Notes: generated from the sequence alone by a model not told the origin. Counted from the stretch's first letter, positions 33,137 through 44,365 are shown. The stretch is 64,000 nt of DNA from Isoetes taiwanensis (GCA_021234155.1 JAJEKV010000027.1:16276891-16340890); one strand, 5' to 3'. Translations and numbers: made by a program.

Positions 33137-34836
33137 CATCTTGTAAATGTGATATTTTAATGGCTGGCCAAATCAAATAGTGCATAAATGTGAGTTTAAG
33201 TCTTGCTTTTGTTGATTTTGAACGGTTATTCATGAATACTTTGCAATCTTTTGCAGGTATTTTGTGGAACCATTGAGGTTTTAGGCCAGTCCATAAAGGT
33301 CATCTATTGCAGCATCAAGGGCATCAACTGCACAAACTAGGTTGAATACTATCACCAATTTCAAACAAAGCTTCAACCATTCAAGGATACATGACCAACC
33401 CATTTTGGAAGTGAATATGTATAAAGAAGGATGTGATATACACCAGGAAGGATCTGATATGCACCATATAGGTTGAACTCACCACATTGGGCGAGCACAT
33501 CCCCATAAAACTATCACCATTTGGATGGTGATATCACCATCAAGGTTAAAAGGGTGCCCTGATTTAGCTCCATTTTTCTTGTCCAAGTAATAAAATCTTG
33601 GAAAAAAAAAATCCACATATTGTTTATTAGCACCTAGAGCACTGGAGCAGTTATGCTGCAAAAAAAGATTAACAATTTGAGTACTTTTCACACTTTTTTA
33701 ATCATTTTGTCACTGGTAAACCGTTCTTGGGCAGTCTCTCTTAGCCCACTGCATGTAGTAATCACGTAAACCGCCATTTGGTCCAAATTTCTCGATTATT
33801 CTCTATTCATTATGGGTAATTTTTGGGTTTATGGGTGCTAGTGGCACTGCAGCACCGCCATAACTTCCCTTGCAGCACTGGCTGACGACGAGCAGTAGAG
33901 CTCCATCATAGCTCCGCCATAGAGTCTCAGAACTTCGTCGGGAGCTTCAGATGGTAGCTTCCAGATTTGACTGCGGATTGTATCAGCAGGGGTTGAAGTT
34001 GCAATCTGAGTTGGCCAGCAACCCCAATCTGAGTCGGCCAGCATCAGAGCACGGTGTTACTCCAGTAACGGATTTCCATCCAAACAGAGTGCCATGTTGA
34101 ACAGGTAAGGTCTTTCATGCAGAAATCTCTGAGACATTCAGAGCGTTTATATACTTTGTTTAATTTTTGTTGTTGCAGAATCCGCAAACAGGGGAACAGG
34201 AGACATGTTCTTCAAATCCGTAAGAAACAGGGACAGAGCTCAAATCTAAGCTTCTGGGCAATCCCAAGAAACCTTGCCATCCCTCAAACCCTCCTTGCTT
34301 GCAAGAATCATAGAATCAACCCAGAAAAACAAGACTGGAATTTGGATCAAACGCCGGCTTACGTTTGGTAGCCGACCGGATTTCGGCGCCGTCTGCCGGT
34401 TTACCGGCCGGAAACCCTTCCGGTTTACAGGCCGGAAACCCTGAAATCCGCACATAAAACGCCCACCCAAGGGGGACAATTTCTTATAGCAATGTTATAA
34501 AAGAGTTTAAAAGCACGAATGAATGCCATCTGGTACTCCTAGCAGGCTTTTGGGACACAACTTGAAAAAATCGGGGCCCTCCAATCCGATCATCGAGGGC
34601 TAGATTTCAGCCGGAGTGGAGTGCTCTGCTTAGTGAGGCCGAAGGAAAAGATGGTAAATTTCTGCTTTAGGTCCGTTGATCCAATCCGGAACCAATAAAA
34701 CTCATATTATAGTGCTACTATTCTATCCAGCATAAGCCTTATGGGAAAAGATATTGATGATCCGAGCGTCCCTGCAAGCTGACCTGACCAGCCTGCTATC
34801 ACAGAGACGCTCTGTTATTAAACAACAAGATATCCT
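33137..34836. other. Non-coding interval
   Basis: No convincing gene. Short open frames here have no recognisable motif. Confidence 0.5.
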
Positions 34837-34848
34837 GCTCTGATACCA
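34837..34848 (-). promoter_or_regulatory. Primer binding site of a decayed LTR element
   Basis: TGGTATCAGAGC on the minus strand, followed outward by TCCAACA, a typical LTR end of plant Ty1/copia elements. A short LTR of about 194 bp (34849-35042, TGTTGG to CCAACA) is possible. The second LTR was not found. Confidence 0.5.
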
Positions 34849-35043
34849 TGTTGGACTGATGATATAATACACAGTAAGTATTGCTCAAAAAAATATGTAG
34901 GATTATCATCTAAGTACATCTCGTTTTTATATGAAAAAATGATGTCATTTTAGTAGGTGCTGTAGTAATATTGACTAATCTTGAAAAACAGGTCTTAGTG
35001 GCGTAAGCCACCAAGAACGTCTCCTCAAAATCAAATCCAACAA

Positions 35044-37017
35044 TTAGACCTTGGATGGCACTTTGGAAAGGGATCTTTGCAGCTGTGGTGAAGTTCCTCC
35101 TACTTTGTGTGGTTTCTTTACGCGCCGGACTATAAATACCAATGTTACTAAAGCATGCAGTGCCATATAAGTGGTTAGCCCATATAGCCAAGGCATATTG
35201 GCTTCTACATGATAAGTAGAAGTAGTGGTCACCAGAAAAGCTGCACTGTTGTTGTTCTGAACCTGGAAGGTGTGAGCCCAACTAGGATTAGGTCCAGATC
35301 TGATGCCCTCCAAGCTGATATAGAAGCTATACAAGCTTTGTATAATAATGCCACATAATACCATCTCTCTAGCTAGAGCCCTCCATAGCCAGTATGAGTA
35401 CTTAGACTCTCCAACTTGTTGGACTATAGAAGACGTGCTTCTGTTTGCCTGCTTTATTTTCTGAAGTATTTTGGTCCACAGATTATGTAGTTTGTTCTTT
35501 ATCCAATCTAAGTATTTGAGTATGTAGCGCTCTGCCTTCACTAATTGCTTACTGCACAAGCCTACTGATGCTGCAAAAGCAGCCAGTAGAGATGTTGCAA
35601 ATTGTAGGTAGAGTTGGTGTCGCGCCACGGCATTGTCTTTCCATTCCTTCTCTGCAAAGGCATGCACTTCCCTAGCCTGGCCAATGTCTTTCAGTGCTGA
35701 ATTAAGCTTGGCAATATCTTCATCAGTGAGGATTTTGTCAGATGTGCAGATGTTGGAGTTATTTTTCTCGACTTCGGGGCAGTTGTCTCCACTAGTTACC
35801 ACACTCTCAAGAGTCTTCAAGATGTTGTTAGTTGAGCACCAGAACTGTGCACTGGAATAGTTGCCCTTGAACTCTAGGGTGGTATTAGCCTGGTTACACA
35901 CTTGCGCGAATGACCAAGTACTTTCTTCTGTTACTCTAGGAAGTTGAGTTTCTCTTGATAGCCATGTTTCAAAACAGGATGATATGTTCTGCATGTTGTT
36001 GATCGTGGCATTTTCGCCTATGGCAGGAGGGAATGCACCTGGCAGAGTAACACTTAAAACAAAGAAAGTATGCCACTTCTCAATGTAACTATAGAGAAAC
36101 ATTCCAGATTTTGCACTATTGAGAACATTAGGAGGAACACTATATGCGTCTGCAGAATTTCCCATAGAAGCAGGGGACTGCAACCTTAGCCAATAAGAAT
36201 TAACCTTCTTACAACTGTTATTATACTTACCAGATTGATCATCAATATCCTGCCCTATAACACAGACATTCTCGATACAGTAGCATCCCTGCAAGCTCAG
36301 CTCCTTAAAACCAGCCATGTCAGGAGTATATGAAATAGGCATGGAAGTATCGCAGGGACGCGTGAATTCTGCATTATAATACCACTCTGAGTTTTCATCT
36401 CTCACCTTACTAGTTCTGTTGAATCCAAGAGCTCCATTGCTTCTAGCATGGCTGATCCAATTTGTTAAGTAACTAGAACTAATGCTGTTGCTGTAAGGAA
36501 CTTGTAGCAAGATCAAAGCAAAAGTTGAAGGATCTTGGAGAGCAATTACCTGTGCTGTATAGATGCACATGTTTTCTTCTCTATAATTTGAAACTCCAAG
36601 GCCCAAGCAGAATCTGATGCTGAGGCCCCAATTGAATGTCATTTTCACAAACAAGTTGCGATGCCCTTGGCGGAATTTTCCACCCAGAAGGTGAGGCTCT
36701 GGAGAATTGAAATACTCTGTGGAAGCAGATTCGGATTGAACCCTAAACCTGGAGATCCGCCATGCGCTTAGCTTCTTGTAAGCTTTGGCAGCGCTGTGGA
36801 GCGTGACGCTGCTGTTTTGCTGAAAACCCAAAACTATGTCTGAACGGGTTGTCCATTCGTAGAATGGATCGTTTTGGATTGAAAAAAGTGCCCTTTCCCA
36901 GCACGAACTGCCTTCCTCCTTTACTAGATCTGGAAAATAATCCATGCCCAATGCTTCATAACTTGTGCTACATATGTAAGTTACCACTATCAATACCAAA
37001 AGCCTTGCTCCTGCCAT
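35044..37017 (-). CDS. Predicted secreted/membrane glycoprotein, 657 aa, unknown family
   Basis: A single uninterrupted frame with an ATG at 37017 and a clear N-terminal signal peptide (LLVLIVVTYICSTSYEALG). About 450 residues follow that are rich in cysteine and N-glycosylation sequons and so probably face outside or the lumen. The C-terminal third has three hydrophobic segments, at about 485-508 (QFATSLLAAFAASVGLC), 562-582 (MVLCGIIIQSLYSFYISL) and 618-645 (WLYGLTTYMALHALVTLVFIV). A basic tail ends the protein. I do not recognise the family. The frame is intact over 1.97 kb, so it is probably a real gene, intronless or retrogene-like. A TATAAAT lies 37 bases upstream of the ATG. The stop codon lies next to a possible LTR remnant. 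Confidence 0.7.
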   Translation of the reverse strand: MAGARLLVLIVVTYICSTSYEALGMDYFPDLVKEEGSSCWERALFSIQNDPFYEWTTRSDIVLGFQQNSSVTLHSAAKAYKKLSAWRISRFRVQSESASTEYFNSPEPHLLGGKFRQGHRNLFVKMTFNWGLSIRFCLGLGVSNYREENMCIYTAQVIALQDPSTFALILLQVPYSNSISSSYLTNWISHARSNGALGFNRTSKVRDENSEWYYNAEFTRPCDTSMPISYTPDMAGFKELSLQGCYCIENVCVIGQDIDDQSGKYNNSCKKVNSYWLRLQSPASMGNSADAYSVPPNVLNSAKSGMFLYSYIEKWHTFFVLSVTLPGAFPPAIGENATINNMQNISSCFETWLSRETQLPRVTEESTWSFAQVCNQANTTLEFKGNYSSAQFWCSTNNILKTLESVVTSGDNCPEVEKNNSNICTSDKILTDEDIAKLNSALKDIGQAREVHAFAEKEWKDNAVARHQLYLQFATSLLAAFAASVGLCSKQLVKAERYILKYLDWIKNKLHNLWTKILQKIKQANRSTSSIVQQVGESKYSYWLWRALAREMVLCGIIIQSLYSFYISLEGIRSGPNPSWAHTFQVQNNNSAAFLVTTTSTYHVEANMPWLYGLTTYMALHALVTLVFIVRRVKKPHKVGGTSPQLQRSLSKVPSKV

Positions 37018-37053
37018 TTTTCCTTATGTTTCCTTTAGGCTGGCAGCCCTGGC

Positions 37054-37060
37054 ATTTATA
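37054..37060 (-). promoter_or_regulatory. TATA box of the 657-aa gene
   Basis: TATAAAT on the minus strand, 37 bases before the ATG, with a CCAAT-type ATTGG a few bases further upstream. The transcript leader would be very short. Confidence 0.45.
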
Positions 37061-37472
37061 TTGTCCCAATCGAATGTTGCAAGGAAACTGCTTTAAGACC
37101 GGCAAAGACCATGCCCGAGTCCTTGCCGTACAGACTTGGACTTCAGCTGCTAAGAAATAACCTGTTGACTTGGTCTTTCTGCTGCATTTTGCCGTCGTCA
37201 AGCAATAGGACAGTTCTAAATAGGACAGTTGTAAATAAAAGCAATAGGACGCTTCATTTCGTGCAGTAGAAAATATTCCATATTGCTTTCTTGCATCTCT
37301 CCATAGTGACGTCTAGTGACGTCGACAAGTGCATAGCCATTTATGCTCTGTTTTGGTTCTGTCAGTCAGGGTGTTCCTAGATTCTACAAGTCACGGGGTT
37401 GGCAAGAATGCCTTCTCCCTTTCTGTTACACGACGTCAAGGTTCTACATTTTTTTGGAGGCCATTTGCTATT

Positions 37473-37484
37473 CTGGATAAGAAT
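37473..37484. repeat. LINE target site duplication (left)
   Basis: CTGGATAAGAAT, repeated exactly at 38077-38088. Confidence 0.85.
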
Positions 37485-38076
37485 TTTTTTTTTTTTTTGA
37501 AGGACGTGAAACTTTATTAATCATCAGAAACGAGCAACAGATGGGGGACTGAAAACCCAGTGGAGGAATTGTCCACAGAGCAAAACCACCCGCCACCTTA
37601 CAGCACACAACATGTAAATGAGTTACATATAAGTGTTAATCTGAAGAGTGTACCCAAATACGATTCTTCACTTCATCCTTTACGGAGGAAGATATATATG
37701 CTTTGGCGATGCGTTGCTTAGCTTCAATAAGCACTTGAGCATCAGGGGCTCTATGGCCCTTGAAAATAAAGAGGTTTCTTCTTTTCCACGTTGACCAAAT
37801 GATCCATGCTGAAGCTAAGTGAAATGCCCTCTTTGCCATATTGTCCCAAGAACTTGGGTACACTGCCAATAAGACTTGTTGACTATTCAAACTGCAATCA
37901 AAAAGACTCTGAAGCCACAACCAAGCCGGTCTAGCATGCTGGCATAAGAAGAAACAATGCTCGATTGTCTCATCCCTCTGAGCGCATAAAGGGCATGTGC
38001 TAGGCACCTGAGGACGAAATTTGTGGACCAAAACATTGACGCGCACACATCTATGGATGATCTGCCACCACAAAAC
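37485..38076 (-). mobile_element. 5'-truncated LINE with zf-RVT domain
   Basis: A poly(A) tail reads as poly-T at 37485-37499. The remaining coding part (38073-37636) is the zinc-binding region that ends plant LINE reverse transcriptase proteins, with CPLC, ETIEHCFFLC and WLWL spacing and SAWIIWSTWKRRN near the end. A perfect 12-bp target duplication flanks the piece. It is a classical dead-on-arrival insertion retaining only the 3' end. Confidence 0.88.
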
Positions 38077-38088
38077 TGGATAAGAATG
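38077..38088. repeat. LINE target site duplication (right)
   Basis: CTGGATAAGAAT, identical to 37473-37484. Confidence 0.85.
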
Positions 38089-39833
38089 ATCGAAGAAATC
38101 TGCCAGAATGCAGATTCACTTAGGTTGATGTAAATTAGCATGTATATATTGCATATGCTAAGTCTAGGTCGTTAGAAGCTTGAGAGATTATTCATAGGTA
38201 TGGCAATTGTTGACAAAAGATAGCAAGCAGTAGAAATTGCTTTGTAACCGAGGACCTTAGGATTCAAGCCCCGAGTAACATAGATATGCCTCTAGTAACA
38301 TTGGTAATGGGTGGCAAACCTAAGCTACATGCTGAAAAGTGTTCAATTCCTCTTGGTAAACATGTTCTCAATGTTTAAGTTCCCAATGCTTTTCCCAAGG
38401 ATTTGGTGGATACTTTGTAGTGTAGGATCACCATCACTATATCATGCTTTATCACTAAATCCTGCCCCAAGGGCCGAGATCACTTGGGAATATTCCAGAT
38501 GAGATCAAATTTCACCGCCCTTAAAAATGGAGTACATTGCATATAAAATACACCATAAAACTTAGGACTCAAATGTGGAATACATAATGGTCCCATAAAC
38601 AAGAATGATTTTAGCCTGCAAATTTATTCATACAAATAAAAACACAATCCTTGAGAATCAAACCCAAGTACATCCAATGAGTTGTTCAATTGAATATATA
38701 GCATAATAACAAGGGGTTTTTTATGTTTTTTTTTTACTAAGGTTTTTCTATGATTTCGGTGCTATATTTGATGAGGTGTAGTAAATAGTATTTCTAGAGC
38801 GCGCCCTTTCTGGATCCTTGATTTTTGTGGCACTTTTTGATGGTCACCTATGAATGTTCAATATTATTCCAAATTGAACATGCAAGGCTCGAGTAATATA
38901 TTTTAGGGTTCTTTGCATCCGTGCCTCTATTTAGGGTTCTACGGCAGACTGGCCTGGATCTGTTCCAAGGAGGTCAGTAAACAAACCAAGGTGGGGCGCT
39001 TGACCATAGCTCCTCTTCTTCTTCAAATTCGTGGCATTAAGGCAGATTTGGGGTCTCAAAACAGCCTCCTATCAGTCATTCCACGTCATATTTCCGCTCC
39101 TTTTTCCCCATGCTACCTAGGATACCAAACTCTCATAATTACAGATTTACTTGGAATATTCTCCTGGAATAAGGGGGATCGCACATTGGCGCCATATGTA
39201 TTTAATTCTGTTGGTTGTCAGACAGACTGATGCAACACGTGGCGCTTCTAAAAAGCCACTTGCATTATAGCATACCGGCAACACATGACGGTGTCTCTTG
39301 GTTTGTCAGATACCAAGCGTGCGCGTCACCGATTCTTGTCTTGCGTTATTTTCATTTACAAACCATGTCCATACAAGCTTCCCGCCTTCTACATTTCAAA
39401 ATTTGAATGTGTAGGTTGAAGCTTTGTATCAGACTTTCATTTCGAGGCGCTGCGACTGTGCATTAAAAGTTCGTAAATCGGGATCTTTACTTCATCCCAA
39501 TACAGGCTTCCCACCCCCTACAATTCGAAATTTGAATTTGCTTAATGTATAAAAGCATGGATTGTAGGAGAATGGACTTTTCGATTTCTATATGCACGTT
39601 GCAAATTTCAAAAACAAGGCTAGACGGACGTTCGGCTCACACGAAGTGAATTGGGCTGGGGCATACAAATTGTACACCTTAATTTCGCTCCGTGCGATCC
39701 ATGCAGTATGGAAGCTTTAAATGATGTGTGGATAAGGATCCAATTGACTCATGAATATGCTCCAGTCTTCAATCGCAAAAAATGAGGTCTAAAAAATAAG
39801 AACTTAGACCTCAACGTGTTGCGTCTTGCAGGC
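38089..39833. other. Non-coding interval with a dispersed repeat
   Basis: No gene is seen. The stretch around 38620-38695 (ending CCAATGAGTTGTTCAATTGA) recurs with changes at about 44855-44925, so it is a dispersed repeat. Confidence 0.5.
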
Positions 39834-40905
39834 TCAAAAAGTGTCGACATTTGGGCGGATGGCAGTTTATATCCATTGGATCCGTTGAGTGGCAAGAAAC
39901 CGTCATTTCGGGGCGTTTCAAGTTTAGTCCAATTTTGTGGTGACGGTAACTCTGGCCTCCTGGGATATTGTGAGAGATTGAGAGAGGATGAAGGCATTCG
40001 GAATCGAATACAGTTCCTTGAGATGAGCTGCTTCCGATTGTCACAAGAGAATTATAACTTAAACCAGCAGATCTTTTTTCTCTCGCTTCATTACTCCACT
40101 GTAATGAAGGAAAAGAATGACGGCTTCGGAAGGGAAATCTCTTTGAGATACGAAGTGGACAAGTCCAAATTGGTGATAGGGCAGCTGCAAGAAAAGATCC
40201 AAGAGCTCGAAAAAGCAAACTTTGGGCTTCAATGTAGGTTAAAGAATTTGAAGAAAACACCCCTTGGCTTGCGAGAAAGGAAGAAGCACTTTCGGCCGAT
40301 AGAGGAACTGAAGTTTGGATCAGGTGCATTCAGACGCAGGGTCACGGCCACAAGGTCCGTTTACGACACTAGCAAAGGCCAATCAAGCTCTGGGTTACGT
40401 AGTGAAGAACCTAGCGACAAACAGGGAAATAGTGGACATGATTTGTTAGCCCTACAACTCTTCTCTCAAGAAGATGATATTGGAGAGAGATCTACAAGAA
40501 GCTAGAAGCGACAGATGTACAGACTGTTTGTGACGATGTAGGCATCCGTAGGCTTGGTTATCGTTCTCTATTCAAGCCATTCCATGAAGCGTTGAAAAGA
40601 ATGGGCACAAAAAAAGTATTCGATCCACGTCCACAAATTGTTGAGAATACAAGGGTTACTAGGACAAAGATGGTGTATGCCATATTAGGAGAGATGCACC
40701 ATGTTGAATGTGCTGGTCCTGCCATAGCCATAAAAGAAAGAATGGCAAGGATTGTTGTGATATAGTTGGAATGAATGAACGCAATAATCTTTGGGTTGGC
40801 CTGGTTAGTCTCTTACAATTCCTTGTCAAATATTATGACTTAATAGTTGCAGAAACTAATGGTGAGATTGAAGTTTGCATAAAATTGGATGAAATGAAAC
40901 GAGCC
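39834..40905 (+). pseudogene. Unidentified coiled-coil gene relic
   Basis: Coding-like sequence starts with a 220-codon frame (ending 40505) that has a predicted coiled coil (QLQEKIQELEKANFGLQ) and a basic region (FRRRVTATRSVYDTS). A second open segment (about 40498-40770, frame-shifted) contains FKPFHEALKRMG and MVYAILGEMHHVE. A third (40771-40905) contains NNLWVGLVSLLQFLVKYYD and EIEVCIKLDEMK. The residue patterns look like one helical protein read through two frameshifts. It is cut at about 40905, where the inverted H3-like sequence begins. I cannot assign a family. Confidence 0.5.
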
Positions 40906-41454
40906 TCGCAAATGGGAGCCGCGGAATGACCATCTCAGTGCTCTTCTGATACTTCTTAATCTCGCGAAGCGCTTTAATGTCAGGCTTCGTCTTCCACTTC
41001 CGGCCACCATCCTCACCCACCTCAGCATTTGCAGGCTGTTGCTCGGCCGACTCTTCCGACCGTCTCCTCACATTTCTGGTCGCCTTCCCCTTTCTGGCGT
41101 TGGGCCTTCTCCTTTGATTTGAAGGTTCTGACGCATCCATAGGAGGAGCAGGAAGAGCAAGAAGAGGCGGCTGCCCAATAATTAATCCGGCGTCATATTC
41201 TGCTCGGCGATCTCTCACATTATCATCCTGGCTGTCTCCGAACCGGAGTGCACCTCTCTACTTACTGCCGATCTGCTTCTCCCACTGTCTGTCATGCGGA
41301 GTTCTTTTCCGCAGCTTCTGTTAGGCATGGTCGGAGGAGGAGAAGCTCTATCAGAGACTTTAGATTCAGATGTGGATGAAGGAGGCAGAGTAATGCCATC
41401 ACCTGGCCTTACACCACCTGGATGGATCCTTGCGGTTTGCTTAGTTCTTGCCAT
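40906..41454 (-). pseudogene. Second histone H3-like gene, frameshifted and truncated
   Basis: The ATG at 41454 begins ARTKQTARIHPGG, matching H3 residues 1-8 and then diverging. A Ser/Pro/Arg-rich tail runs about 79 codons to a stop at 41215. The frame changes near 41218, where a single-base indel would suffice. The tail then continues (NQRRRPNARKGKATRNVRRR) into the H3 fold: KPDIKALREIKKYQKST, then IPRLPFARLV. The fold stops after alpha1 at about 40906, where sequence of a plus-strand gene begins, so alpha2, alpha3 and the C-terminus are missing. It shares the long tail, REIK and IPR with the element A protein. A cellular CENH3/H3-variant pseudogene is the main alternative. Confidence 0.8.
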
Positions 41455-41666
41455 GGCTTCTCAGCGGATGGCGCTTTATACTACGAACACTGACAAAAAT
41501 AGACAACCGGCAAGAGATATAGTAAAAAATAGAAGTTAGAAGTAAAATATGATGGTAACTTTTTTAAATAATTGTACGGAACCCTAAAAAAATATCGGAC
41601 AAAATACGGAACCTTAAAAAAACATCGGACAAAAACACAAATAAAAAACCGAGATTCAAAGCGCTA

Positions 41667-41945
41667 GGCGATAGACAATTTCTTGTTGATCGCGAACTCA
41701 CTAAACTTTACATTTCCCTCTTGCCTGTAGCCAACCCTAATGCCATCAATGAAATAATGGAAGTCGTTAGCAATCTCCTCTGTCTCCATTAGCATTATTA
41801 GCTCTGATAATGGCCATTCGATTTCCATGGTGGCTGTATAAATGACTTCCTCCCCTCGCCATATTCGAATATCTACCGCATCGGAGTGTCTGCTATGGTC
41901 CTCAAACGGCTTCCAAAAAGTTGTGCAGCCTCTCTTTTTCTGTTT
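41667..41945 (-). pseudogene. Unidentified coding relic 1
   Basis: An open minus-strand frame without a good start encodes a clearly protein-like stretch (DAVDIRIWRGEEVIYTAT, then FHYFIDGIRVGYRQEGN) and ends at a stop near 41667. It lies about 200 bp upstream of the H3-like start. No family is recognised. Confidence 0.4.
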
Positions 41946-41978
41946 CCTTCGTTCTAGTTGACAATTAATGTATAAATA

Positions 41979-42560
41979 TTATTTTGGAAGAAAGTATCTG
42001 AACTTAAAGGAGGACTTAACTATGCGGCACTCTGTTAGTTGACCGGATGATTCGTGGAATCGAACATCCCAGGTCGGAACCAAAAATAAGCCATCCACAA
42101 AATCGGCAGAGGGGAGAAAGCATGTATATGTCTTCGGAGCTTTTCGAACTTCCTGCACCATCTGGAATATGTTAGCAAATACCTCAAACGGTGTGAAGAT
42201 TTTGGAACTCATACTCACGCCTCCGTTTTCAGACATTCCCGCTTGCACCTCGTTAGCCAGGCATTTCTTCATTGCAATTACATTGTTCTCATTAGTCTGT
42301 GGCTTACAAAGTTCACTTAAAGGGGGCGATTCAACCGGCCTCAAGCTCGGTTTCCTTACCTTTACGTTGTAATCATGTCCGTAAAACCAGATGCCTATAC
42401 CCCGCAAGGTCACGGCATCCATACCTTGGAAAAGGACAATTCCGATGTCTATGCGATATATGACAAGGACACTACTAATGCTTTCGGTCGGAACGACATC
42501 CACGACGTTTGATAAACATAAACCTGCACAATAAATTTGTTCGTAAACACGTGTCAACAA
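41979..42560 (-). pseudogene. Unidentified coding relic 2
   Basis: An open minus-strand frame contains GIGIWFYGHDYNVKVRKPS, a mid-region with FTPFEVFANIFQMVQEV and a C-terminus with GLFLVPTWDVRFHESSG. An intron or frame break may precede it (hydrophobic residues upstream look intronic). No domain is recognised. Confidence 0.4.
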
Positions 42561-42659
42561 AAAAAATGAAAAGATAAGGAGATCACACGACGCGAAACTG
42601 TTTCTACGCACTTAAATAGCTGACAGACAGCTTCGCGTCGTGAGATCCGATTAAGGTGG

Positions 42660-42959
42660 TTACCATTTGAGGGCAATTTTGGGAAGCTGTTTTTGGTGGA
42701 GATTAGCCATATCAGAAGGGGTATATACATGTCGTATTATTATACTTTCCACTTTCCGGCCGCTAGAATTCAACTTGAACTCTTTTATCCTTCCTATCCA
42801 ATGTGTCCGCACGTCTGATCGCCTTTGTCGCTTAACTCTATGCTCGCCCCTCGTTGATGGCAGCATACTCACCCACGAACCTATTGAGACAAAACCTCCT
42901 ACTTCTTCACCTTGGGAGTTCTGTAAATGAGGTAAGAACACAGAAATTATAGGAGACAT
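42660..42959 (-). pseudogene. Unidentified coding relic 3, weakly BAH-like
   Basis: A 99-codon frame contains THWIGRIKEFKLNSSGRKV and IIIRHVYTPSDM. The order 'IGRI ... R..Y.P.D' is reminiscent of bromo-adjacent-homology domains, but the segment is short and the assignment weak. Confidence 0.35.
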
Positions 42960-43615
42960 GGATTGCAGATGAGGAGTGAAGGCGGAGAGGATGCACTAGA
43001 GGCGCCGGAGTGACAGTACAGAAGTTTGGCGCCAAAATTTGACAAGGGAGTTGGTGACACTGACAGTAGGTGGTCAAAAGTCACCATTATTTTGGGCGGC
43101 GAAGTGATTCCCGAAAAATACGGGCCATTAATATGGTTGCAACAAAAGCGCAGGCGTCCCCTATGAAAATATGCCATGTGGATGCCAAGTAATCCTGCTC
43201 ATTCGTCTACCTGCCAACTAATACTGACTTTCGCAAAAGAGGCGCAAACCTGATTGGTCGACGAATCTGACGTGGAAATCTTTAACCCAAGATATGAGCA
43301 ATTTTGAGACCCTAAATTGCTCAAAATTTGCAGTAGTAGCTGCAGAAAGCCAACAGAATATGGAGCCATAGCTGGGGGGCTTGCATCCATCCCATTGGTA
43401 TGTTCATCTCTTTTGACGTTAACAACAGTTGGCTGCTCTGCTCGTTACAAGGTAAAGACTATGTTTGGACTTTCTTCCCGCAGACAAATGTTTTAGTTGA
43501 TGTTTGTTTAAGAAATGCCAGCCGGAATTTAAACGCCAGCAGGAACACCATGAGTTTAACTTGGCTCTGACGTGCTCTTATGTGCTTTTACACTTGGCTC
43601 TTGCTTTCACAGGCT

Positions 43616-44365
43616 ATGGCTTCGGCTAAGACATGGAGTATGGAAACCTGCACAAATTTGGCTCTAATCCATGCATGCACTCCTGCTTTAGGCAATGGTA
43701 GTTCTAGCTTTATGGGAACTGGCATGTTGGGCTTCGATCAACAAGCTTCAAGAACATCATCAAGGAAACAAAGCTTTAAATTCAAAAGCGAGGTGGATTA
43801 GGAACTGTATGTGCATATGAAAAGATTCTGATTGCAAACAGGGGGGAGATTAGCGGACCATGAATTAGGCATTCCTTGTGTGGCAGTTTATTCAACGATA
43901 GATAGAAGGGCCTTGCATGTGCAGCTAGCAGATGATGCAGTCTGTATTGGGGAGGCTCCTAGCAAAAAATTGTAAGCCTTCTTAGATCCTTGCACTTGCT
44001 AAATTGTTGGTGCAGTTAATATTGGCGTATCAAAGTTGAGGTAATTGAAGGATGTAAAGTCTTTGTTTTTAGAAGTATCTTGCATTACATAGCAGGTTAT
44101 AGTTGCTAATAAGAGATCATATGTCGTGATGTTCAAGTTGCTTATAAGAGATTATATGTTGCGCTTTTAACTCTTCAGAAGTAAGCGAAGGCTTCTTTTT
44201 GGCAATCATACTTGTGTTAAGGTTCATGCAGGCATCTCAGTATCCCAAACATTATTTCAGCTAACCAGGCGTTGCACCATGTTGCATCCTGATTATGGCT
44301 TCCTTTCAGAAAATGTGACACTCGTTGATATCTGTAACGACTATAGGCCCAAATGTGAGTTACCC
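43616..44365 (+). pseudogene. CAC2: Plastid biotin carboxylase pseudogene (acetyl-CoA carboxylase subunit)
   Basis: The ATG at 43616 opens a Ser/Thr-rich transit-peptide-like segment. The hallmark biotin carboxylase start [11 protein letters not shown] follows in another frame at about 43817-43849. A short deletion removes the usual VRVIRTA, and a further frame continues [20 protein letters not shown] and [12 protein letters not shown] to 43969. An intron-like gap follows. CTMLH-type sequence and YGFLSEN then appear at about 44270-44325. The rest of the enzyme, including the ATP-grasp core, is absent. Retained intron sequence means this is a decayed genomic copy rather than a processed one. 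The normal enzyme carboxylates the biotin of plastid acetyl-CoA carboxylase. Confidence 0.85.

Noticed and set aside
34984-35040. GFDFEETF motif resembling Ty1/copia reverse transcriptase
   Set aside because: Only eight residues match and the surrounding sequence does not continue the RT pattern. It also overlaps a possible LTR.
42667-42930. Plus-strand frame opposite relic 3
   Set aside because: It is the antisense of the more protein-like minus-strand frame.
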